57,500 nucleotides of DNA from Anaeromyces robustus (GCA_002104895.1 MCFG01000054.1:155001-212500), one strand, 5' to 3'; counted from the stretch's first letter, positions 8,779 to 26,131 are shown. A program made the numbers and translations. The notes: generated from the letters alone by a model not told the origin.

Positions 8779-11700
8779 ATGGTACGAAATTTTTATAATA
8801 GTAACGAAAATAGTAATGTTTTTGTTCGTGGATTCCGCTGTTATGGAACTGATATTAACAACACTAGCATTATCTTCATCAATGGCCTTCACTCATGGAC
8901 CAATGTATATATGATGGATTTTCTGGAATCGAAACTTAAGGAATTCAACAAGTACATTCTTTCAGTTAAAAGATCGATGTGTTCTAGAGGTTGGTATTTT
9001 AGGATCAAAGTTTTATCATCTGATTTTATATTCGATGATTTCAAAAAGAAATTTGTATCACATATCTCAAATGCTCGCTTGTCGTATAGTAATTGCACTC
9101 ATTATATTCGTAAAAGGTCACTTCAACAGATCAGAAATCAACTATTTTCTCCTCCAACAAACTTTAATGATTCAATTAATAACCAAAGTAATTCTACAAC
9201 AAACTTAAATGATTCAATTAATAACCAAAGTAATTCTACTACAACATCCTCACAATCTAATACTTCAGATTCTTTCCAGCGCAACTCATTAGTTAGTATA
9301 CACTCTAATCTCAACTCTCTTAATTCTATCAAAGATAAGTTTATTTTTTGTCTCAGTTGGAATACCAATGGATGGAACCACGAAAAGAAAGATAGTATCG
9401 AATACTTTATCACATTATTCAAACCTCTTTTCCTCTGTTTTCAAGAAACAAAGAACGGTTCTGGTGCCAATAGTAGTCAACCATGTAAAGTCACTATTCC
9501 CAATTACCGTTATTTTGTTAGAAGAGCCGTTGATAGTATTCCAGGCATGAGAGGTTTATTTTTAGGTTATCATAAATCTTGTCAAGCAATACTTGAAGAG
9601 AATTCATTTAACTACATTATTTCCTTAACCAATTATAATATCTACGACTCTAAATGCTCTGTTGGAAATGTATATATCCCTGTCAGCTCTCATTATACAC
9701 AAGTGAAGTGTGCTTTAGCAGAAGTTATTGATTGGCTTAATAATCATCGTGATCATGCTTCTATTCTTGTTGGGGATTTTAACATGAAAACAGTGGACCT
9801 TGAAGAAAAAATATCACAGATTAATGGTTGGATGATTTTACCTCTCAATAGTTCAAGAATCTCTTGGGTTCAAGGTAATTTATCTTCAGATATTGATCAT
9901 GCTTTGGTTAATTATAAAATGTTGAACCTTATATCTTATGCTTCCTTTATTGATTATCACCCAGTCTCTGATCATAAACCAATGTTAGTATATTGTAAGA
10001 AAAACTTTGTTGATCTCTCCTTTACTCACCCAAAAAAGGTTGTTCAATGGAATAGAATTCGCTGTAAGGAAATGAAAAACGATATTGTTGACAATAACAA
10101 GTTTGCTATTTTAAATAATGAGATCTTTAATAATCCTTCTCTTTCTATTGATGATCTCGTTGATAAGTTTATTAATACATCTAATTCAATTGCAGAGGAC
10201 CTTGAAATTACATCTTCTACTGAAATTAGGAAATCAATGTTCCATATGTCACGTAATATTTACTGTCTTCAAAGAATCAAAAGCTTGAAGTATCGACAAA
10301 TTAAAAAGAGCCATTTAGATTATGAACCTAATCAATTTATTATCCTTGTTGCATCTTATAACAAATTATGCCAATCTATTCATAAAAAATGTAATGAATT
10401 TAGAAGACAAAACTATTTATTTTGGATTAAAGTAGGCTGCGAGGCTACCTTAAAAAATGACAGCAGGAAATCATGGTCGTGGATTAAGAAGAATATTAAA
10501 AATAATAATCAGGAGTTATTTATACCTCATCCTATCAGAGACCACCAAAATAACTTAGTGTATAGTACTAAAGATCAATTAGATGTTTGGTGCAATTATT
10601 ATAAGAAACTTAGTTATGACTCTACTGGACATAGCATGAATAAAAAATTCTGGAAGAATTCTCCCGCTATTAATCGTATAGAGAGTGGAAATAACATAGT
10701 ATGGGATATTAACCAAGATATCAGCATTGAAGAAATCAAAAAGGCCATCCTTTCTATTCCTAACTTTAAAGCCTCGGGTCCCGACGGTATCCCTATTGAA
10801 TTTTATAAAGCTTTAATTCCTGATTCCTCTTCAAATGACTCTGTAAATAATGATTCATATGTTCCGGCTGGTCTCAGTTGTTTCTATTTCTTAATTAATC
10901 GTATTTGGAATGGTGATTTTCCTATTTTTTGGAATAATGCATCCATTGTTTCTATTCCAAAAAAAGGTGATCTTTCTAAATGTGATAATTATCGTGGTAT
11001 CTCACTTATCAATAATGGTATCAAGATCCTTTCGAAAATTATTGCTTCTAGAATTTCTGAATATGGTATAAGTCATGGATTCATCAGACCAGAACAATTT
11101 GGCTTTCGGAATAAGGAAGAATGTATTAGTCTTTATATCTCTATTCTTTCTATTTGTCAAAGACGTAAATTCAAAGGGGAAGATACTTATTTAGCTTTTC
11201 TGGATCTTAAAAAAGCATACGATTCTGTGCCCATATATAACATTTTGTCGAAAATCTATACTCTTGGTATTCAAGGAAAATGCTTTCAATTTTTGGAGAA
11301 CCTATATCTGTCTTCCAAAGCTTGTGTTAAAATTAATGGACAATTTTCTGATTCATTCAGTATATTTAAAGGAGTTCGACAAGGATGTCCCTTATCTCCT
11401 ATACTTTTTAATTTGTTTATCAACGACATCTTCAACGATTGCCTGCGTAATGGTGTGAAAATTGATACTGAATATTGTTGTGGAGGACTATTTGCTGATG
11501 ATATTGTTCTTTGTGCTCCTAGTAGATCTCGTATGAACAAACTTCTTCGCTCAGTTAGTAAATGGGCTAAGGACAACGAGATGACCTTTGGAATTAATAA
11601 ATGTGCCACATTTGCTGTTAGACATGAAAATTCGGAATATATTCTTAGAGAAGACCCTACCTTTTATTTAACAGGAATGCCAATCCTTAAAACAGATTGT

Positions 11701-13018
11701 TATACTTACCTTGGTGTTCCCTTTCATAAAACTCTAGATTTAAAATTCGTTATTAGTAAAATGAAAAATAAAGTTAGTAAGGCTTTGTTTTCAATTCAAG
11801 GTTTTTTAAAAAATGATCTGATTCCTATTCCTCTTAAAAGAACTTTATTCTCTGCAAAAGTTATTGGACAAGTTTCCTATTACGCACCTTTGCTTGGTTC
11901 TAACAAAAACAATACTAGTTCTACACAAACAATTATTAACAAAGGTTTTTATTGGATTTTAGGCTACTCGAAATTCTTTTGTTTCTATTTATTGCATCTC
12001 AAAAGAACTCAATATTCCTCCACTTTCTGGTAAATGTGCTTTAGCTCAGGTTAGATGTTTTAATAAGTGGAAGGACTCCAACTGCATTATCTCAAAGATA
12101 GTTAATAATGTTGCTACAACAAGAAAATGGACTTGGGACAAAGAAAGTAAAATATTAAATGATAAATTAAACAATATTTCATCCTCTTCTAAAGAAATTA
12201 TGGAATTCTATTGGGACAGAGACATGAACAGTGATAAATCAATTAAAGCTAAAACTTATAAAATGTACAACTTTGAAGAATCAAGGAATTACTTAAAGCT
12301 TAATCTAGAATATCCTGAATATAGCAAAGGTTTTAGGTGGATACTTAGGGCAAGATGTGGATATAAAATCGATGCTAGAGTTGCTAAAGCTGCAAAATGA
12401 TTAATAATTCTTGTCCTAATTGTTGTTCATGTTGTTTCCATTGTGACAGTTATCAGAGAATTGATCATTGGTTTATAAATTGTTTCTTATTTAAAAATCT
12501 TCGTATTGATCACTTCTCTGATCTAGATAGAAATTTTTTTTATTTTTTAGATAGTCTTTTTAATAGTTTAGTTAGGACCAGTAATAACCCTAGTGTGGAT
12601 AATAGAATTAATAATATTGTTAAGGGTTATAAAAGTAGTAATAATATGAGGATTAATAGTATAAGTAATATAGATATATTAGGTAATAAAAAAATAGTTA
12701 ATAGGTATAGTATTTATATTTTTTTAATTGGTGGAAGGGATTATGGTTTTAGTGATAGAATTAACAATAGTCCATACAAAAAGGAATGGGAATGTTTGTT
12801 TAAGTGTCAGACTGAATCTGGTACTTATTCAAAATCCCCATTCTTGTTGCGATCTGCGGCTCTATTGAATGATATCATGCCTGTTGTCTGTAAAAGACAA
12901 CATATATTGTTCAATAAATTTAAAACCAACCTCTCCAGGAACGTCAATGCTGATAACACAGTAGGACAGCCTAGTAGGGCAAATGCCGATTCTATTTCCG
13001 ACCCTAGTGGAATAGGAT
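8779..13018 (+). pseudogene. LINE ORF: endonuclease-reverse transcriptase, two frameshifts
   Basis: The main frame runs 8779-12033 (1084 aa). Residues 1-185 are an unrecognised N-terminus with a duplicated NDSINNQSNSTT unit. Residues ~186-405 are an AP-endonuclease-like domain (SWNTNG, QETK with E223, GDFN with D333/N335, SDHKP with D398/H399). Residues ~650-1000 are reverse transcriptase (SGPDGIPIEFY, IPKKGD, NYRGISL, LDLKKAYDSVP with D809, RQGCPLSP, FADD 905-908). Near 11970 the homologous reading moves to another frame (SFVSIYCISKELNIPPL, to TGA 12399). Near 12397 it moves back to the first frame, which carries a CPNCCSC...HW...C zinc-binding segment and ends at TAG 13018. Two compensating shifts look like decay or sequencing error. 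TPRT enzyme function is known for the family. Confidence 0.85.
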
Positions 13019-13246
13019 AGATCAATTTTACTTTAATTCTATATTTAGAATTAAGGGTTGTATGGATTTATTGTTTTTAAATATTATTATACTATTTTTT
13101 TTCCCTCCAGTATTATTTATTATTATCTATAATATATTACTGGTTTTTTTATTTTTTTTAGTATCATTTTTTTTCATTATGTGTTTTTTTATGATTCATG
13201 TATTTTAATATTTAAATTCAATAAAAGCGACATACAAATTGTGTGC

Positions 13247-13280
<34 letters not shown>

Positions 13281-13282
<2 letters not shown>

Positions 13283-13685
13283 AAAATTATTAATAAAAAG
13301 TTAATATCCATATCCATATTATATTAATTAATATATAAATCAATATAAATAGTAATGAAAAAATATATATATATACAATTATTATTATATAAATTTATTT
13401 ATTAAAGCTTTAGTTATTTATCTATTTATTTATTTTTAATTTTTATAAACTTTTTTTTTTAGAATTAAAAGAAATTCAATAATAATAGTAAATCGTTGTT
13501 ATTGAAAAAACAATAGCAACAGTAATAATAATAATAAAAAATAAAAAAAAAATTATATTTTTTTAAATAAAATACTAAAAAATATATATTTTATAGGAAA
13601 TATAAACATTTTATAAATATATACATATATATATGTATTTTTTTTTACTCCATTAAAGTTATATATTATCCTATAAAATTTAACA

Positions 13686-13760
<75 letters not shown>

Positions 13761-13837
13761 TAATAAATAATAAATAATAAAAAATAAACAAACAAACAAA
13801 TAAATAAATAAATAAATAATAATAATAATATTAAAAA
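13281..13837. other. AT-rich intergenic DNA with (TAA)n
   Basis: Between the LINE tail and the RCE1 start codon. Contains a (TAA)n run at about 13684-13756 and A-rich AAAT and AAAC runs just before the ATG. It must hold the RCE1 promoter; no specific element can be named. Confidence 0.6.
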
Positions 13838-15206
13838 ATGGAAGTTAAATTACAGGAAATACAATATATATCAAAATTTGAAGCAGTATTAATTTGTTTA
13901 TTACTTGCTTGTTTCTTTGTCGTTTCTCTTTATTTCTTTGATAGGAAGAAACAATTACAATTATCGAGAGATCATCCAGAAGTTATAAAAAAAAGATTTA
14001 TTTCGATTTTAATTGTTTGCACTACTTCACCAATATTATTATTATTTTATTATTATATAAGACATGTATTCGATAATGTAATTTTAGGATACTTTTTTTA
14101 CCTCTTATTTATAAAATTTATTTCAATATCTATATATATAATTTATTTTTTACTAATATAAAATATTTATTATTATATAATATTTTACTATTGATGTACA
14201 TTTTTATATTTATACTATACCATATATACATTTCAACAATTTAATAACATTTAAAACAAATAATCAAAGAATTCATTTAATTTCTTTTTACAATCTTTGG
14301 GAATTACATATAAAAATCTTATTATAGGAGTTATTATTGGTATAATGTTGGTGTTAGAAATATTTTTCGGTCCATTAGTTGTTATGTTTATGCAAAAGGA
14401 ATTATTCTTTCAAAATGATAACTTAAAATATTTTGAATTGAGTTTAATTGAAATAAGAAATATTATTGTTGTAAGTAATTTAAAATATATTTATATTATA
14501 TAATATAATACTTTTGTTTTCTTTTAATTTAGATTTTATATACTTTCTATAACTATTTTTATTTAATTTTATATAACATTTCTTTATTATATTATACTAC
14601 TATTATTATTGCGATATTTTATATTTATTATCTTGCATATTTTTTATTAATTTATATATATATTTATATTTATATACATTTATTTTTATTTTTATTTTTA
14701 TTTTCATTTTCATTTTTAATTTTATTTTTATATTAATTTTATATTAATTTTTTAATATCATTATGATTATAATTTAACTACATATTCATATTCATTTCCA
14801 TATCTATATTCTTATTCTTATTCTTATCTATATTTTTATTCTTATTTTTATTATTTTATATTTGTATTATTTTTTATCATTTTTTTATTATATATATATA
14901 TTTATAGATATATATTTATTTATTAATGATTATATAATATATACGATTTCTTAACTATTTCTTTTTTTTTATTATATTATAGGGACCAATAACAGAGGAA
15001 TTTATATTTAGATCATGTATGGTTTCTGCATGTTATTTAGCTAATTTCTCTAATACTTTTATGATATTTATATTGCCATTATTTTTCGGAATTGCTCATG
15101 TTCATCATGCTTACGAGTTTTATATGTTAAATAAAAACCAAGAAAACGCTTTAGTACAATCATTATTAGGAACAAGTATATAAAAATTAGTTTTAAAAAT
15201 AATCAA

Positions 15207-15268
<62 letters not shown>

Positions 15269-15282
15269 ATTTATTATTATAT

Positions 15283-15313
<31 letters not shown>

Positions 15314-16015
15314 TACTATATTTATTTTTTTTTTATTATTATTTTTAATTAGTTATTATTAATTATTAATTATTAGTTATTATTTATTATTCATTAAATA
15401 TTTATTTTAATTTTTTTATTAATATTTTTTACTATTATAATTATAGCTCTTCAGTTTTCATATACTACTGTTTTTGGTTGGTTCTCAACTTATTTATTAT
15501 TAAGAACAGGTATGAATCAATTTAAATAATTGAATAATAAACATTATTTTTAGATATATGCTAAAAGATTTAAGAAAAAATTTTTTTTAATAATTTTTTA
15601 ATAATTTTTTTTTTCCATTTGTATTATTATTAAAAATAATAAATAAAAAAGGAAACGTTTTATCACCAATATTTGCTCATGCTCTATGTAATATATTTGG
15701 TTTTCCAGACATTAATTCACTACTTTCAGCAAGAGGCAAATTAAAAGGTAATTTGTAAATCAATAACCATATATATATATTCAACAATATTTATATGGAA
15801 TATCAATAATTATTAATAATAAATTATTAATTATGAATTATTTATTCTCCAATACATGCTAATTATAACTTTTTAATTGATAAATAATAATTTAAAAAAT
15901 ATATATATATATAGTTATATATATGGTATGCTATTTTGTAGGTATAATTGTATTTACAATCAATATGTGTTTTGTCTCCAAAACATCACTTTTCCCATCA
16001 TTTTTCTGGAACTAA
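13838..16015 (+). CDS. RCE1: CAAX prenyl protease 2 (Rce1 family), six exons
   Basis: Exon model 13838-14077, 14270-14470, 14983-15175, 15447-15509, 15652-15747 and 15942-16015; all junctions are GT-AG with consistent phase, giving 288 aa. Rce1 is a multipass ER-membrane protease that removes the last three residues of prenylated CAAX proteins such as Ras and Rho. Seen: an N-terminal membrane segment (AVLICLLLACFFVVSLYFF), DHPEVIKKRF, the EIFFGPLV segment, the catalytic-type glutamate pair in GPITEEFIFRS (E152, E153), HVHH in FGIAHVHHAYEF (H186, H188, H189), and the late FAHALCN motif (H242, N246). Length fits the family (~300 aa). The exon 1 donor is the least certain boundary. Introns are AT-rich; intron 3 carries an ATT microsatellite. 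No neighbouring gene suggests a functional link. Confidence 0.87.
15207..15325. repeat. (ATT)n microsatellite in RCE1 intron 3
   Basis: Long ATT run with a few interruptions (ACT, ATATTT), wholly intronic. Confidence 0.9.
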
Positions 16016-16175
16016 AAGAAAAAAAAATTATTTAAAATCTTATATTAATATATATAAAATATATAACTATTTTTTTTCTAGAAAAACTATAGAATAATAT
16101 AAAAACGAATAATATATTATATATATATATACATAAATAGAAAAAATAAAAATATAGAATAATAAATAAATAAAA

Positions 16176-16215
<40 letters not shown>

Positions 16216-16582
16216 AATTATTAAATAAGACAATTATGACAGTTATGACAGTTATAATAAATATAATAAATATATAAATTATTTATTTATTTATTAATAT
16301 AATTTATAATTTATTAAAAGTTATTACAAAAGATATAACATATAACATATAACATGTGCATATATGAGTTTTTATTTTATTATTTGTTTACAACTTATTA
16401 TATTTTAAGCATTAACTATATCAATTATAGCATATAATACATATAATAATATTAAGAAATATAAATGATTTATTCTTTATTCAATCATCAATCTCTAATT
16501 GGGTTTTTTTTTTTTTTTTCATTTTTATTTTATGTATATAATATATTTATATATTTATATATTTATATATATATTTTTTTAT

Positions 16583-16621
<39 letters not shown>

Positions 16622-19402
16622 CTTTTTTTTGTTTATTTTTAATATATGTTTTTTTAATAAAAAGAAAATTATAAACTTAATATTAAATTTATCCACATAT
16701 TATTTATTATTAAATAGTATTTATTTTATTAAAACATAAAAACTAATAAATGATTAATATATATCATTTAAATAAATTATATTATTATTATATTAAATAT
16801 ATATTAATTATATATAATGAAGTATAGAAAATTAAAATTAATTTTCTATACTTTATTATTGTTATTTTTTTAATAATAATAATAATAATAATAATAATTA
16901 ATAAATATAAATAATATTAAATAATAATATATAATATATATATAATGATAATTTTTATTATTCTTTATTATTAATAAACAAAGTTTATAAATGTAACATA
17001 ACAATTATTTTATAATTTGCCGTTTTTTGGAAATATAATTTTTTCTTGTTTTTTTTTGTTTTTTTTTGTTTTTTTTTTGTCCAATTATTATTTACTTAAA
17101 GATTTTATATTGAAATTAATAAATATACAAAAAAGGAATATAGAATTAATTATTTTCTTTCAAGGCAATCTCAAATAATAAATTATAATAATAAAGCAAT
17201 TTACAACAATAAAAATTTAAATAATAAAAAATAAATAATAAAATAATAATTAATAATAAAAAGAATTAAATTATAATAAATATATAAATAATTAAATAAT
17301 AAAAAAAAATAAATTATAAAAATAAATAAATATATAAATAATTAAATAAATAAATAATAAATAAATTATTAAAATAAATAAATAATAAATAATATATTAA
17401 TAAATGATAATGTCAATTATTTAATAATTATATTAATCATAATAATAATAAAAATAATAACATACAAAAAACTTAATAATGATATATAAAGCAAGTTGCT
17501 ATTTAAGATTCGTATTAAATAAGTAATCTTGAAATGATATGAAATTTTATAGCTTTGTAGATATAATAATTAATAATAATTTAATAATAAACTATTAATA
17601 AATTATTTAGTAATACATATAATACATATCATTAGAAAATAATTATTATTATATTTTATTATTGTAATAAATGTTATTAATTATAATAAATATATATATA
17701 AAATAATAATCATTAAAATATTATATATATTAATAATATTATTGTAAATATTAATGAAGAGAAAATAAATGCCTTTTTCTTTTTTTTTTTTTTTTTTTTT
17801 TGTATTACTTATCTTTTATTGAAGAAAAGTTTTTATAAGAAAAAAAAATAAAAAAAGAAAAAAAGAATTTTTAATATAATGAAAGAACAAATTTTTAACT
17901 TAAAAAACAAATAAATGAATAAGTATTACAATAAATGTTTTTTAACTTTATATGGAAGAGTACACAAATTAAAATGGTCTTTTTTTACCAATTATATATA
18001 TTATAAATATAATTAAATGATAATATATTTTAATAAAAATAAATATTTTAACTTTAATTTGTATATATTATAATAAATGTATGAATGTAATGAATTAAAT
18101 TAAATATTATTGATACAAAAGAAAAAATTTTTTATGTTTTTTTTTTTAATTTTTTTTTGTTGTTTTTTGTTTTACAAATTAATGAAAAGTTTGATAATCC
18201 ATTAAACCTTTAATATATATTGAAATATATTAAAATGTATTTGAATAAATTAAATACATATTTTAATATGATTTTTATTATGTAATCATTTTTTATATAA
18301 TTATTATAGCTATTCATTCATTTATATATTTATTTATTCAATTATTTATTTATATATATATATATTTATTTATTTACTTATTATTACACAACATTCCATT
18401 ATATATTCATTAAATGTTTTTTTTTTCTTTTCTTTAATTCTTTCTCTCCTTTATTTTTTTTTTTTTTTTACAATTTCTTTTTTTTTTCTCTCTTATTAGA
18501 TATCATCATTATTTTATTTCAATAATTGTAAGAATTATAATTTATTTAATATATTATTATTATTATTTTACAGTTTTTCTTTTTCGAAAATAAATAAAAA
18601 ATATAATAAAATATTTATTTATTGAAATCATTCAACTAATAATTATTTAAAGTAATGTAAATATGATTTTGAAATTTGGCAGTAAACATCAAAATAAATT
18701 AAAATAAAATAGAAAATAAAAAAAAAATAATAAGAAAAAAGAGCAAAGAAATTATTTCTATAATTATTATCAACAAGCTTATATATCATATTATATAAAT
18801 TTAATAAAAACAATTTTTTTTTTTTTATAAAAAATAAATTAAAAAAAAAAAGATTAATAAAGATATATCAATAAATGCTATTGTCTTATTATCTAATATT
18901 TAATCAACTTAATATTATTTTCTATTCTAAATGAAATTTTATATATTTTATATTTCATAATAAGATTTTTATAAATAAAAAATAAAACTCATTTATTTTA
19001 TTTTATAAACATTTTTCATATAACATCATTTATTTTCAAGTTTTTATTATATTACAATTAAAAAGGTTTATAAATATGTAATAAAAATAAAATTATATAT
19101 ATAACAGTTAACAATATATACTTTAAAAAATACATATTTTTTCAAAAAAAATTTTATTTAACAAAAAAGAATAATAACCATTTGATAAAATATTTTTTTA
19201 TTTTATAATAAAAAATATATACAAAGAAAATCAATTTAAAATTATAACACCAATAATATTATTTATAAATATTTAATAGAATAATTTGTATTATACACAT
19301 AAAATATATATATATATATATATTATATAAAAGAAAAGAAATATTTAATAGATACTAAAGTTAAATTTACTAAATTTAATTTTTTTTGAAATTCAAATCT
19401 AG
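16016..19402. other. 3.4-kb gene-free AT-rich stretch
   Basis: Poly(A/T), TAAA and TTA runs. One clear structure is a perfect 16-bp inverted repeat with a 2-nt spacer (16820-16853, AAGTATAGAAAATTAA and its complement). A slightly more complex patch at 17480-17560 contains TATAAAGCAAGTTGC but no RNA gene can be recognised. Short ORFs here are composition artefacts. Confidence 0.65.
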
Positions 19403-19452
19403 GTCAAAAATCGTTTGAATTCAGTCAGGTTACTGAACCACAATTTGTCAAT
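19403..19452 (+). promoter_or_regulatory. Complex leader before H15 gene
   Basis: A 50-bp patch of ordinary base composition directly before the ATG and after a possible acceptor (AATCTAG). TTCAG and CTGAA can pair around TCAGGTTA (19420-19437). The frame is open back to 19390 and in frame with the ATG, but holds no earlier ATG. It may be a 5' UTR exon or the end of a missed upstream coding exon. Confidence 0.4.
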
Positions 19453-22381
<2,929 letters not shown>

Positions 22382-23546
22382 TTATTATTATAAATATATA
22401 AAATATTTTATAATATTTTATAATATTTCTTTTCATATCATTTATTTCATAAATTTATTTTAATTATTTCACATAAATTTTTAATTATTCCATTTATTTT
22501 TTTCTTTTTTTAATTTTAATTTTTTTTCTTAAAAAATTTAACTATTTATTATTTACTTTTATAATTATCTATTAGAATTAGAATAATAAAGTAGCATAAA
22601 AAAATTATTTTATAACTAAATTATTTACACATCATATTATTCTTTGTTTTTAAATATAAAAATATTTAGATACATCTAAATATTAAAGAGGATAAAAAAA
22701 CAAAAACAAAAACAAAAACAAAAACAAAAAAAAAAAAAAAAACAAAAAACAAAAAAACAAAAAAAAAAAAAAAAAAAAAAAAGAATTTCATTCTGACTAA
22801 AATTTACACCGTATTTTTTTTATATTTTAAATACGAATCATTTTAAAAAAAAAAAAAAGTAAAAATTTACTATAATATAAATATATATGAACATATTCAT
22901 ATTAAATAATAATAACAATAACAATAATAATAATAATAATAATAATTATTATTATTATATATTATTTATTACTTTGTAATTTACTTACATATATAAGATT
23001 TTATTCATGATTAAAATCATATATTTATTTACAATATTAATGACTACATTCTTTTTAAAAAAAAAAAAATCTTAAATAAATAAAAATTTTAATTTTTATT
23101 ACTTAATTTTATAATTATTTCCTTTATATTATATATATTACTTATAATAATAACGTTAATAACAATAATAGCGATAATAACAATAATAATTATATATTAT
23201 TTGTTATCTTTGATATTTTCTTAAATATTACATTTTTATTAAAAAAACACATATTTATTTACAATTATTGACTACAATTTTTTTTATAATAAAATACATA
23301 TTTAACAAATGGAAAAAAAAATTAGTTTTTATTATTTGATATATAACTATTTTCCTTTATAATATATGCTTATAATATGATTAAAAAAGAAATATAATAA
23401 AAATGAAACATAATGTTATTATTCTTTTTTTTTTTTTTTTCTCATATTATATTATTGTCATTGTTTTAATTTTGTTTTATATTATTTACATAAAATAATT
23501 GTTACGGTTGTACAAATTAAATTTCATTATTATTATTATCATTATT

Positions 23547-23581
<35 letters not shown>

Positions 23582-24289
23582 GATTTAAATTATTTGATCA
23601 ATTTGGTTTGATGTTTTAAAAAAAAAAAAATTTTTAATTGTTTTTTGATACTTTTAATATATAAAAAAATATATTCAACCATATATTAATTTTAATTAAT
23701 TTAAAAAATGATTTTTTTTTCTTTTTGATATTGAGAATAATCTTTAAATATTTTTTTTTCCATTTATTTTTTTTTTTTTTTTCTTTGCAAATAAATAAAA
23801 AAAAATTTTTTTTTTTATTATAAGGTAAATATTAATTGAAGAAATTTCATTTTTTGTAAAGTATTAAATTATATACATTAATTTTTTAGTTTTAGTATTT
23901 CTTGTAAAATTTATATACATCTCCATAATAGTAGAAATAAGAAATAAAAGAAAAAAAAAAGAATAATAAAGTACTTAAAAATTTATATATATATTAATAT
24001 AATTTCCAATTAAATAAAATTTATTATTAATATATATAATTTAATAATAGTTAAAAGAGAAAAATTTAAAAATAGAATATATAAAATTTTGAATAAAAAG
24101 AAATATATAAATATTTTAATAGTTTATATTTAAATTTTTTATTATTAATTATATTTTAATTATAAAATTTATTAAAATGCTAGTATTAATAACATATTAA
24201 ATATATATATATTAAATATTAATATATTTTTTTTTTTATTAAAATTTGATTTTTATATATATATAGTTAAAAATTTAAAGAAATTAAAA
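22382..24289. other. Gene-free AT-rich intergenic DNA
   Basis: 3' flank of the H15 gene and 5' flank of the PRPP-synthetase gene. Holds AAAAAC and poly(A) runs (22690-22782), a 31-bp T run near 23550 and an AATAAC-type run near 23150. No gene, RNA gene or hairpin of note seen. Confidence 0.6.
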
Positions 24290-26040
24290 ATGAAGAATAT
24301 TGTTATTTTTTCTGGTTCCTCTCACCCACATCTTACTGATTTAATTTGTAAGCAACTTGATTTAGTACCTGGAAAATGTAATTTATCCAAGTTTTCCAAC
24401 CAAGAAACTAATGTTGAATTATTTGAATCTGTAAGAGAAAAGGATATTTTCATTGTTCAATCTGGTTGTGGTCATGTTAACGATAACTTAATTGAATTAT
24501 TGATCATGATTTCAGCTTGTAAAATCACTAGTGCAAAGTAATTTAATATTCATTTATATATATACATATATTAATTAAAATGAAATTATTATAATTTATA
24601 TTCAACTATTTATATAATTTCTTAATTAAAGAAGTTATATATTAATCTATATTATACATATATTATATTAAAAATGATAAATTAAAACTCAATAATATAT
24701 ACTATAAATAATTATTATATAATTATTAAATAAAATATTATTATATGATAACATTTAACAGGAGAATTGTTTGTGTCATTCCATCTTTCCCATATTCTCG
24801 TCTTCCAAATTCACCATACACTAAGAATGGAAATACTATTTCAAGAATTCCAGAAAGTGAAAAGAGCAAATTATTAAATTTAACCAGAAAACGTAATTAA
24901 ATGAAATATTAATTTTTTTAATAATATTATATAATATAATATATATTTATTATTATTATTATTATTATATCTATTAACACATTTATCAATCTTAATATGA
25001 TAAAAAATTTAAAAATTCAAAAAATAATTTATAAAATAAATATAAATATAAAACACAATAAATATAAATATTTATTACTTAAATAAAATACAAATAAACA
25101 AACAAACAAAACAAAAAATAAAAAACAAAAAAAAAAAAAAAAATAAAAAACAAAAAAAAAAAAAAAAAACAAAAAAAAACAGCTGAACACGGTGAACCAA
25201 TTAAACAAAAAAAGAATGTTAGTATTACTAATCTTGGTGAAATTCCAGCTTCCAATGACCACTCTGGTACTTACAAACACTGGACTTGTCGTGCTGGTAA
25301 TTTAGTTGCAAAAATGATTGTAGAAGCTGGTAATTATTAATAATATTAATAAATAAATTATTATAATTATTATAAGTATAGTTTTTTTTTCCTTAATCAT
25401 ATTTTGTTCCCGTTTTTTATTAATAATAATGATAATATTTATTTAAATATTATAATTTATAATTATTATTATATCATCATTATTATTATTTTAAATAATC
25501 TAGGGGCTGATAATATTATTACTATGGATTTACATGATCCACAATTCCAAGGTTTCTTTGATATTCCAGTTGATAATTTATCTAGTCAACTTTTAATAGC
25601 TAAATATATTAAGATGAATATTCCAGATTATCAACAAGCTGTTATTACTTCTCCTGATGCTGGAGGTGCTAAAAGGTAAGAAAAATATTAAAAATATTGA
25701 ATATGATATATTTATTTAGATTGTTATATATATATTAAAAAAAAAAAAAGAATTAAATAAAAATATAATTTGGTTAAATAATAAAATAACTAATTAATAA
25801 ATAAATTTATATATTTTATAATTTTATATATTTATTTCTCTTAATAATTATAATTTTAATATATACTTTCAACTTTTAAATTTATATTTCAAATTATAAT
25901 GATCCATATATAAATCAATATATTATATATTCAAAAAAAAAAAATCTAATGAATCGTATTAAATCAAAATAAAAATTAATATAATTAAATAAATCAAATA
26001 AACAAAACACAATAACAACAACAATAACAATAATAATAAC

Positions 26041-26131
<91 letters not shown>

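Larger units (their letters stand above)
8147..13280 (+). mobile_element. APE-type LINE (non-LTR retrotransposon)
   Basis: About 5.1 kb. The order is a structured 5' end, a ~630-bp 5' UTR with a 28-bp tandem duplication (8556-8611), one long endonuclease plus reverse-transcriptase reading frame, a Cys/His zinc-binding 3' coding part, AATAAA at 13220, and a 31-nt poly(A) tail (13250-13280). There are no terminal repeats. No clear target-site duplication can be read because both flanks are A/T runs. The element is far less AT-rich than its surroundings, as expected for a mobile newcomer. It appears nearly full length but frameshifted. Confidence 0.9.

Noticed and set aside
17480-17560. Possible small RNA gene in a more complex patch (TATAAAGCAAGTTGC)
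   Set aside because: No cloverleaf, box motifs or stable helix could be drawn.
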